From: Tetraselmis striata
Taxonomy: Eukaryota > Chlorophyta > Chlorodendrophyceae > Chlorodendrales > Chlorodendraceae
DNA length: 64,000 nt
Direction: 5' to 3'
Assembly (NCBI GenBank): GCA_006384855.1
Contig: VCJN01000308.1
Location: 248,001-312,000 of the forward strand
Position 1 is the first letter of the stretch. Each line of letters begins with the position of its first letter. Positions 56,375 to 64,000 of this stretch are shown piece after piece. The notes under the pieces are model-generated. The model worked only from the letters and a program-made list of their open reading frames with translations. It did no database searches and was not told where the DNA came from. A program made the position numbers and the translations under genes.

Positions 56375-57301
56375 TGCCCCGCCGCCGCCGCCAACCGGCA
56401 AACGGTGCGCCGCCGCCCCAACAGCGCGGTAAGCCGGAGTCGGTAAGGCGCGTGAGTTGCTGCTGGGAGGGTGGTTACCAACTTTGAGCTTGAGCTACTG
56501 TGCTGCGTGGCGCTATAGTGACGATGGGTGGGCGCGCCTACCCTCCGGGAAGACGATTGCGGTCCTGGCAACCGGGGTATCGGCACGTCAACAACGCCAC
56601 GCCACGCCACGCCACGCAGCCGCCGGGCCGCGCGTGGAAGCGCACCGCCTGCATATAAAAAAAAAATGTTTTCAATACATATATTTATTTTAAGATACGA
56701 CCCCGTCAGCCGACGTCCGGCCCGAAGACGCGGAATGCTGCCGGCCCGCAGCACCGCCCCAGCCCCAGCACCAGTTGCAAGGTAGAGAGGGCTGCAGCGA
56801 GTCCCATGAACCGCGCCGGGTCGATTAGTCGGGCGCCGATGGCCATGCGCCGTTCAAATGATATAATTGTCGAACTGGTATGCGGTTGCGTCGTAGGTAG
56901 CGGCACGATGGCGGCGGCGGTGGCGATGGCCGCTCGGCTGGCGGCATCCTGCTCGGCTGCGGCGCAGTCGGTGATTTAGTCAGTGTCGCCCACTTTGTCG
57001 GGACTGGTGGGCCGCCTTCTTGGTGGCGCAGATTGCACCGGTACAAGCCGAGACCGCGCAATTCACATGATCTCCAGCACAGGGCAGCTGACTGTCGCTG
57101 AGGATCAAAAGCGGCCAGGAGAACGGGCGGATGGCAGGCATGGTGCAGCCATGGCAGCAGCCATGATACCCACAATGAAAGTGCGATGGTGGCGCTTTCG
57201 CCATTGATGAGATGCTCTCATTTGTCTGTGTACGTGCCAGCCGGGGTAGATAGCGGCAGTGATTACAGTGCCTTATGTCCAGGTGACGAGATGCCCAGCT
57301 C
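56264..57301. other. Intergenic region with G tract
   Basis: Contains a G28 tract (56347-56374) upstream of the LYR gene. A minus-strand frame at 56906-56706 (MAIGARLIDPARFMGLAAAL to FGPDVG) has protein-like composition and could be a small exon, but no junction was found. Otherwise nothing is visible. Confidence 0.4.
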
Positions 57302-60300
57302 TCAAAAACGTCTGAGCAGTGAGTTCTTGAGGTGCTGCAGGTCCGTCTCGACTTGCTGCAGCCGCCGTACCTCTCGCTCCAGGTACTCGATGCGGCGCTG
57401 CCATGCGCCGTTTGTGCACATGATGAATATCAGAACAGCAAAGCCTTTCTCGTGCTCCACTCACATGGGGGGGGGGGGGGGGGTTCAGGTGAATCAGGCA
57501 GCCGCCTCACCTGCATCTCGTGCATGGTTTGCAGGATCTGCACATTGCTGCTGGCTGCGAGCTCATCAGTGGGATGTGTGTCCGCCTGCACAAAACGAGC
57601 ACAGCATACGTCCATGGGCATCCTGCGTAATCATTGCTGCGGACGCGGTCGATGGCTGTTCAGGCTGTTACCTGCTCCTCTACAAAGCCGGTGGCGTCCA
57701 GGTCAATGACGCCCGCGGGGGCGACGCCTAGCAGGTCGTCCGTTGTGGCAGCGCCAAGAACGACCGCCACGCTGTTGGACGCCATGCTCTTTGCGCCTCC
57801 CTTGGTAACTCCAGCGCCCTCGAGGATCTGCAGCGCCAGCTCGTCTGCGGCAGAGGAGAAGAGTGGGGAAGAGGTGAGGCTCTTAGGGGGACAAAGGACT
57901 CATCCAGGCATGGCGTGATTGTCAATGCATCCACACGCGGGAGAGCCATAAGGGGACATGGCGATGCTGCTAATATCGCGCAATGCCAAGGAGCAGGGAG
58001 GCCAAGGAGAGGGTGGTGGAGGGGGGGCGGCTCACCCGCGCCATTGTGCGGCACAATGTGGACGCTGTACATCTCCCCCTGGCCTGCGATTGTGCCAGTT
58101 AAGCGGCTCACGCTTGCCAACGTGCCACCGCTCACCTGCAGTCAGGCCGCACAGCCGCGTTCAGTGGGGCACTAGGGGAGTGCAGCAGAAGGTCGATGGG
58201 GATTGGAGTTTGGAAGGAGGGGGTGAGCAGAGGTGGGGGAAGGGAGGGGGGGGGGGGGGGGGGTCGCGCAGCGCACCTTGACCCTGAGCCTGTCAAAGCC
58301 GATGACGGGCTCCGAGAACTGCGCCACCACGCTGACGAGCCCGCTGCTGCCCACCGCGTCGATGTCCTCCGAGACCGTGAGAATTACCGCGGGGCGGGCT
58401 GCTGCATTGAGCTGTGCCGGCAGATGGGATGCAGCAGCCGGGTGCAGGCACCGTCAGGGGTTACTCAGGGTAGCTCAGGGTAGAATGCTCTGCGGTATGA
58501 AGTCAGACTGGGGAGCAGGCACAGTGCGCTCTGCGTCATGCAGTGGCCGTGGTAGGCTATTGAGAGGGGGAGGTAAGAGGCGGCCACAGGCATGAAGTTG
58601 TGTTGCACGGACCTCGACGTCAATGTTGTCGAGGGCCCAGCTGCCGGGCACGTGCGTCGCGTTGTCCGCGCCAGAGGCGAGCTCCCCCACCTGCATCCAC
58701 CGAAGCCTGGTGGCACCTGGGAGGGCAGGGCATCATGGCGCAGGGCAGGGTGATACACGTGCGCATGATGTGTAGGTATAAAAACGTGTGTGCACGTGTG
58801 ACTTTTAGTAATACAGTAACAAAGTACCAATACAAGTACACAATACGGTCCGCGTATAATAACGTTTTGACCCCCCCCCCCCCCCCCCCCTGCGGCGAAG
58901 AGGAAAAAACCGTTGCAATAGATGATAAAACAAATCAAATATGGAACGAATACATCACGAATATTCCGACGCAAAGGTGCAAAACAGTTAATGGTTTTGG
59001 GCCCCTTGAACCATAGTTAATTGAGCGGCATGTGGTATGCTGAGCATGTATCCCAGCTTCCGCACTGGGGGGTGCATCAGGATTGGACGCGGCCACTGCA
59101 GGTGCGGGGCTGCACCTGAGTCTGCTGCCCGCGTTAGCGGCACGCTGAAGTAAACAAACCCGGCGTGGTCCGACGCGTCCCCATTCACCAGAAACTTGGT
59201 GTTGGGGTTGCTGGGCGCGGGGAGCCGGTAGCTCTGCGGGCCAAAGGTGGCCACCCTCTGCCTGCGCACGTCCGCCCAGGGAGGGGCACAGGCAGTGGAT
59301 AGTCAGCCGCCAGTTCACGATCTGGGTAGGGCCGTACGGGCGGGAAAGAGAGGTTGCGGGGGAGGGGCGCACCAGGCCTCCGAGCCGGAGACCTGGTACT
59401 CCAGTACCACTGGTGCCGGCTCGTCCGTGGGCGACATCCACAGAGCAAACCGCACGGAGGCGCCCCCCAGCAGGCGCAGTGGCGCCGAGACCTGCAGCAA
59501 GCGCCGGGTGCTCAGGTCATGCCATCTGCCCTGCCGCCCTGGTGACGCCTCTACCGGGTGCAGCGCCGCCTGGTGGCATGGCATGGCCTGACAGGGTGGG
59601 AGCGCGCACCACTTGGCGCGCCCCGGGCTGGTCGAAGCAGAGCGCCTCGCCCTCCACGCTCCCGCAGTCCGCGGAGACCATCCCGCCATCCACCTACCCA
59701 GACGCCCCATCATGCAGCGCTCAATCACCCATTGCTTCAGTGACATGACACTGCAGGACACGTGTCCAGATGAGGACAATGAGGGGCCCCAGCTGTGAAA
59801 TGTTTGGATGCCCCCTCCCACCCCCCCCCCCCCCCCTTCCCCCCACACATGTCATTTCTGCCCAGCAATGAGCTCCCCGCTAGCAGCCGCGCTGCACCTG
59901 GTGCCAGAGCTCCGGGAAGCCCGGCTCAAAGTCATCTGCCAGCGGCACCGTCTCGCTGCGGTGCGCCCGCCGTATGCGCTGCATCCCCGCTGCGCGCCCG
60001 CCATCCGCCGGCATGCCGCCTGCGAAGCTGCCGCCGTCGATGGAGAAGCCCTGAGCGCGCAGCTGCTCCCGGATGGCCGGGTTGAGCATGGGGTCGTCCT
60101 CCTTCAGGTCCGGGTTGTACACCCGCTCCACCGCCAGCAGCATCTACACCGCACCACAAGACGTCAGACGCCTCTCCAACCCCCTGCTACCCTCGCAAGA
60201 CATCCTCGTCCCACCCGGTAGTTGGTGAGCAGCGCACACCATCTTGGTGAGGTTCGATGGCACCTCCTCCACGTCTATCGGGTCCTCCACTGCAGTTCAA

Positions 60301-60694
60301 AGCGCGGATGCTGCAGCGTTAGAAGAGCGCCAGGCGGATGCTTCGCCACGCTAGATCAAGTGTAAAACGTTCGTAGGCCGGATGCCACATGATCCCCATA
60401 ACATCACCCGCCGCAACTGCCATATCAGAGATCCACCCCGGTATCCGCTCCATCCCATGCGGCAATCCCCCCACACCCCATTTTTACCCCTGTTGGCGTA
60501 GGCTTTCGTCGAAAAGATCCTGTGGGTCCGTTAAGCATGGGCCCGTTACATGATGCGCAGTGCAGGTGGACCCAACGTGAGGCCCTCACACCTGCCCGGA
60601 GGAACTCTTGCTGCCAGTCCTCCGAGGGCTGGCTGCCGCCCAGCAGCAACAGGCTCAGCAACACCAACGCGCACAGCCACCTCGCCGCCCCCAT
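57302..60694 (-). CDS. Type I membrane protein with reelin-like and Ig-like regions (12 exons)
   Basis: Exons: 60694-60592, 60289-60240, 60143-59898, 59693-59610, 59530-59373, 59261-59116, 58716-58613, 58411-58277, 58135-58036, 57844-57672, 57585-57511, 57448-57302; about 506 residues, all GT-AG and in phase. A signal peptide (WLCALVLLSLLLLGG) leads into an unknown acidic segment. Then CGSVEGEALCFDQPGARQV, LSTRRLLQV, VRFALWMSPTDEPAPVVLEY, ATRLRWMQ and SWALDNIDVE follow the reelin/teneurin-like jelly-roll repeat (CG-alpha-L-F, RDLDL-like, QYS-like, FRWWQ-like and WALDNV-like strands). VVAQFSEPVIGFD and GGTLASVSRLTGT resemble bacterial-type Ig-like repeats. A short hydrophobic helix (FAVLIFIMC) and a coiled coil (IEYLEREVRRLQQVETDL) close the protein. 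Site (ER or cell surface) and role are unknown. Confidence 0.82.
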
Positions 60695-61918
60695 CGCGCC
60701 GCGCGTACCTGCTCCACGCACACGCAGCTCTGCTCAGGCTCGATTCCATGGCGACTACATCACATCCTGCCTGCACGTAGCAGCGGCCACTGAGCCAGCG
60801 CCCCCGCTGGTGCTGGCGAGCGAGTCGGCGCGAGCCATCCGCCCCTGCGGCATAGCGACGACGAATGCACCTCCAGCGCAGCCCCTCTCGCTGCGGGCTC
60901 TGCACGTGACACTACTGGATTTGAGACGCTCATGCTCACGGGAGCGAACACTTGTCTTTCGCCGCATACTACCGGAGGAAGAGGGGGGGGGGGGGGGGGG
61001 GGGGGGGATGGCAACCCCGTGCCACTCCCCCCCCCCCCCCCCCCCCCTCGTCTCGTCTGGGCCGGGGTCAGTTCGCCATCCGGTTGGTCAGCCGCCGCCC
61101 TCGAGCCCGCACCTGTGTTGCGTGAGCCTCAGAACGGCAGCAGCATCTGCTTCCGATGCGGCCTCCTTCGCGGTGCGTCCTTGGGCCGCTGTCGATGGGT
61201 GCAGGGCTAATGTGGCCGCGGGCGGTTCGCCGTCCATCGCATCGCATGCCCGTCGACGATAATCTGTGGGACGAAACAACCGCGGGACCTTTCTTTGTAT
61301 CCCTACCGGTACAAATGAGGCAGCAGAAGTTATCCCTAATATGATTCGTCGTCCGCGGTCTATACAGTAGGGTATCCCTACCCTGCAATTACACACCAGT
61401 ACCTGTATAGGTACCCTGTAGTTCTTGCCACCGCGGGTAAGCCATAACCTAGGCGGACAAGGTTCTAGGTTGCTTCCACCTCGCAACTGCTGTAGTGGAC
61501 GTTTTCTATTGCCTATTCTGGTGGTTTCCTGTTCGGCTTTTGCAGCTAGCTCATGTAACTAACAAATAAGGTTCTAACTAATTAATAAGGTTCTAAGGGA
61601 AAGGTCGTTTTAAATCAATCCTTAGGAGACGCCTAGCGGATCTTCGTCGCCCATCCAGCAGTACGGTACTACAAGTACAGGTACCAAAATCAATCTGTCG
61701 ACGGTGCGCCGCAACCTTATTTCTTTCAGCACCTCCTGCTGCGCTGGGGCGCCGTCAGCCACAGGCCACAGCCACTGACAACGGACATCAACACGGACAG
61801 CCACAGTGCGTCAGCCCGACCGCCCGCCAGCAGCTGCCGTAATACTCCGCTCAACAGATATACCGGGCCAGCGAAGAAGCAGAGGCCTAGCGCAAGGCAG
61901 CGGGCGGCAGAGCGCGCG
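60695..61918. other. Divergent intergenic region
   Basis: Lies between the starts of the reelin-like gene (minus) and LSM7 (plus). It has a G23 tract (60985-61007) followed after about 20 bases by a C19 tract (61028-61046), able to pair, and a copy of repeat Z2 (61470-61559). A long plus-strand frame (60522-61262) is low-complexity and spans the tracts, so it is not taken as a gene. Confidence 0.5.
61470..61559 (+). repeat. Dispersed repeat family Z2 (copy 2)
   Basis: Matches 3918-4017: TGCTTCCACCTCGCAACTGC, GTAGTGGACGTTTTCTATTG and TTTTGCAGCTAGCTCATG. About 57 kb separates the copies, in the same orientation. Confidence 0.6.
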
Positions 61919-62463
61919 ATGGCGGGCGGGCGGAAGGAGAGCGCGCTGGACCTGGGCCGCCTGATCGACAAGGGCGTAATCGTGAAGCTGATGGGCGGTC
62001 GCGAGGTGCATGGCGTGCTCAAGGGCTACGACCAGCTGCTCAACCTGGTGCTCGACGACAGTGTGGAGTACCTCAGGGACCCGGAGGTACTTGCCGCCCC
62101 TGGTGCTGCGCTTCACCCCTCCCCATAGTCCTACTTCCCTCTCTGCCTCCTCCGGGCTGCATGCAACCTTCAGAGTGCATACCATGGCGAACGACCGCCC
62201 CCCCTCCCCCCCGGAATTCCCCCTCCAGCCATTCCGAGCTATCGCCGCGCCATCTGGCCTTGTACCAGCAGGCATGCGACAGATTCGGGCCCAGAGCTGA
62301 CGTGCGGAACGCTACTGACTCGCAGGACCCGCTGAAGGTGACGGACAAGACCCGCACGCTAGGGCTGACGGTGTGCCGCGGCACCGCGGTGATCGGCGTC
62401 TCGCCCAGCGCGGGCGCGGAGGAGATCGCCAACCCTTTCATGGCGGCGGAGGAGCAGTACTGA
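61919..62463 (+). CDS. LSM7: U6 snRNA-associated Sm-like protein LSm7 (2 exons)
   Basis: Exons 61919-62086 and 62326-62463 (PE|gtactt ... ctcgcag|D, phase 0) encode 101 residues, the normal size. SALDLGRLIDKGVIVKLMGG and VLKGYDQLLNLVLDDSVEYL form the Sm1 motif and RTLGLTVCRGTAVIGVSP the Sm2 motif with the CRGT turn; the tail ANPFM is typical of LSm7. It is one of seven subunits of the LSm2-8 ring that binds the U6 3' end in the nucleus and of the cytoplasmic LSm1-7 ring in mRNA decay. The intron follows EYLRDPE between the Sm motifs. Confidence 0.96.
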
Positions 62464-63204
62464 GTCGAGGAAGCACGGGGCGCTTGTGGTGGCGCGGGAC
62501 GCCAGCGGCTCACGAGACAGCTGGTTTAACATGCAGAAGCAGTCCTGGCAGCGGTCTTGGCCTCCCTCTAAATGCACTGGTTTGGCGCCCGGACACCAGG
62601 ATTTTGGGAGGTGCTGAGCATGGCTGGCTAACAGGGATGCTGTTGGCAGGGAGTGTGGTGGGAGTATGGGGAGCACAGCACGGGAAAGTGCGGACCGGGG
62701 GAGTAGATACGAGTGCCTTGCGTGGAAGGATGCCAGCATGTGCTGCATTGGGGAACTGGGGAGGCGCTGCTCCTACACGTCACTGGGCTGGGCAAGGGGG
62801 AGATGTGGGTATAATCCATGAACTTGGCAGGGCAAGTGCTGAGCATCCTCGCAGCAGGGCAGTGCCATGGCCTGCTGCCACTGCTGCAGATGGTGATGAT
62901 GCTGTGTTGATAAGGCACAGAGTACCCGGCGGTAGCCCACACGAGGCCAGAGAATGACGACAGGAGGAGAGTGGGCGCCCCTGCCTGGGTCGCCCAACTG
63001 GACAGCTTAGGTTATTTTACACGCGATGGGAGAATGTGATATGAGGATGGGCAGCGGGGAGGCTGGAGTGTTGGGTTCGGCAGGCGACGCGCCCCGGTTC
63101 GGGGCGCTTTGCACCGCCTGCGTCATGAAGCCCTCGGCCTTCCCGCCCCTCTTCCCTGTTCTCTACAGTTTGTCTTCTAGGCCTAGCCATGGCTGCACCT
63201 GCGT
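62464..63204. other. Intergenic stretch between convergent LSM7 and MsrA
   Basis: The 3' ends of two convergent genes share this stretch. No coding or repeat structure was seen beyond G/A-rich runs. Confidence 0.5.
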
Positions 63205-63915
63205 CTAGCGCCCCGTCCACCTGGCCGACTGCTTCTCGATGTACTTCTGCGGGCAGTGGCAGCAGCAGCAGGACACCCACTCAACATGGCGCCGGAATGT
63301 TTATGTCTGTCAAGTCAGAAGATTACTTGTGCGGCAGGCAATTGCCAGAAGCAGAGGGGGGGGGGGGGGGGGGGGGGGGATTTAGACTGCCTACCTGGTG
63401 ATACTCCTCCGCGTCATGCCACTCCCTGGCAGGCAGGATATCGGTTGCGAGCACCTTGCCGTACTTCTCCTCGATCTCCTTCTTGGAGGCCAGTGCCACC
63501 TCCATCTGCTCCGGCGTAGTGGCCCAAATGGCGGACTTGTACTGCGCCTTGGATCGGTACGTGGGATTGTGCTCTTTCCAGAAGATGCTCAGGATGCGCT
63601 CGTAGCTGATCACCGATGGGTCGTACTCAATCTGGGAATCAACCAAGGTTGGTGGGCGGGGGGAGGGGGGGGGGGGGGGGGGGGGGGGGTCGATCAAGGG
63701 TCAGCAGTCAATGAAGTTGGCGGTGAGCAAGCACAGGAGGGATGGGGAGAGGGGGGGGAGGGGGGGGGGGGGGGGGGACGCTCACCTTGAGCGCCTCCGT
63801 GTGGCCGTCGCCGCCGCACACGCTGCCGTAGGTGGGGTCCGGCGCATCCCCGCCAGTGTAGCCCACCCTGGTGCTGACAACACCCTGAAACCCCGCGAAC
63901 GTGGCTTCAGGGTGC
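63205..63915 (-). CDS. MSRA: Peptide methionine-S-sulfoxide reductase A, 3' part (5' end outside window)
   Basis: Visible exons 63915-63786, 63631-63395 and 63246-63205 (phases fit) encode the last 136 residues. PEATFAGFQGVVSTRVGYTG, DPTYGSVCGGDGHTEALK, YDPSVISYERIL, FWKEHNPT, KSAIWAT and EEYHQ followed by KYIEKQSARWTG are the MsrA core, including the conserved Tyr, Glu/Asp and the HAE-like GHTEA motif. The exon with the catalytic GCFWG cysteine lies beyond 64000. The enzyme reduces Met-S-sulfoxide in proteins using thioredoxin. Its compartment cannot be judged without the N-terminus. All three introns touching these exons carry long C tracts on the coding strand. Confidence 0.94.
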
Positions 63916-64000
63916 CTGCAGGACAGGCAGCGGGGCAGCGGGGCGCCATCAGTCGTGCCCCATCGCTTTATTAACACTCCATAATAGGTTTCTAAACATA

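Noticed and set aside
59315-59848. 177-codon minus-strand ORF as a separate gene
   Set aside because: It spans exons 4-5 and introns of the reelin-like gene in mixed frames; splice phases support the 12-exon model instead.
60522-61262. 246-codon plus-strand ORF
   Set aside because: Low-complexity translation crossing paired G and C tracts and antisense to exon 1 of the reelin-like gene.
61726-62022. Minus-strand ORF with two hydrophobic segments
   Set aside because: It overlaps LSM7 exon 1 antisense and its Met lies inside that exon. The hydrophobic part (61.73-61.90 kb) looks protein-like, but no independent start or splice site was found.

Overview
The window looks like nuclear DNA of a unicellular photosynthetic eukaryote, most likely a green alga. 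The reasons are: GC-rich, intron-dense genes with GT-AG (and some GC-AG) introns; a nuclear gene for a chloroplast-type ribosome hibernation factor with a transit-peptide-like N-terminus; a wybutosine-synthesis gene with the plant-type domain fusion TYW3-kelch-TYW2; and interstitial TTTAGGG-type telomeric repeats. The taxonomic call is inference. Gene models below were built by hand from splice-site phase and domain continuity; no transcript evidence was available.

Layout. 1-111 is the tail of an unknown gene. 678-3468 (minus) and 33465-36101 (plus) are two inverted copies of the same unrecognised four-exon gene, about 30 kb apart. Between them lie a hAT DNA transposon remnant (4256-6348, with 8-bp target duplication), a six-exon nuclear-type protein with a possible Tudor-like core (8919-10780, minus), a gene desert full of small repeats (10.8-24.4 kb) and a six-repeat CUB-like cell-surface protein gene (24403-28809, plus). 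29-33.4 kb holds gene and retrotransposon debris. 36.4-37.7 kb contains locally duplicated pieces, one of them copied from the second family member. 38273-39922 (minus) holds a histidine phosphatase followed so closely by a sulfotransferase that they may be one fusion gene.

41747-55658 (minus) is a 15-exon gene for the fused wybutosine enzyme TYW2/3/4, about 1,093 residues. Its 4.8 kb intron 12 contains two other genes: an ankyrin-repeat protein (43507-43887, minus) and the plastid hibernation factor (44943-46248, plus, antisense to the host). Three of its introns appear to use GC donors. After it come a LYRM2-like LYR protein (55798-56263, minus), a type I membrane protein with a reelin-like region (57302-60694, minus), the spliceosomal/decay protein LSM7 (61919-62463, plus) and the 3' part of methionine sulfoxide reductase A (63205-63915, minus), cut by the window end.

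The genes do not form one pathway. Housekeeping genes (TYW2/3/4, LSM7, LYRM2, MsrA, HPF) cluster compactly in the right third. The left two thirds are accessory: repeats, transposon debris, surface proteins and the duplicated orphan family. Long G or C homopolymers sit in many introns and intergenic stretches and generate most of the proline- or glycine-rich spurious ORFs.
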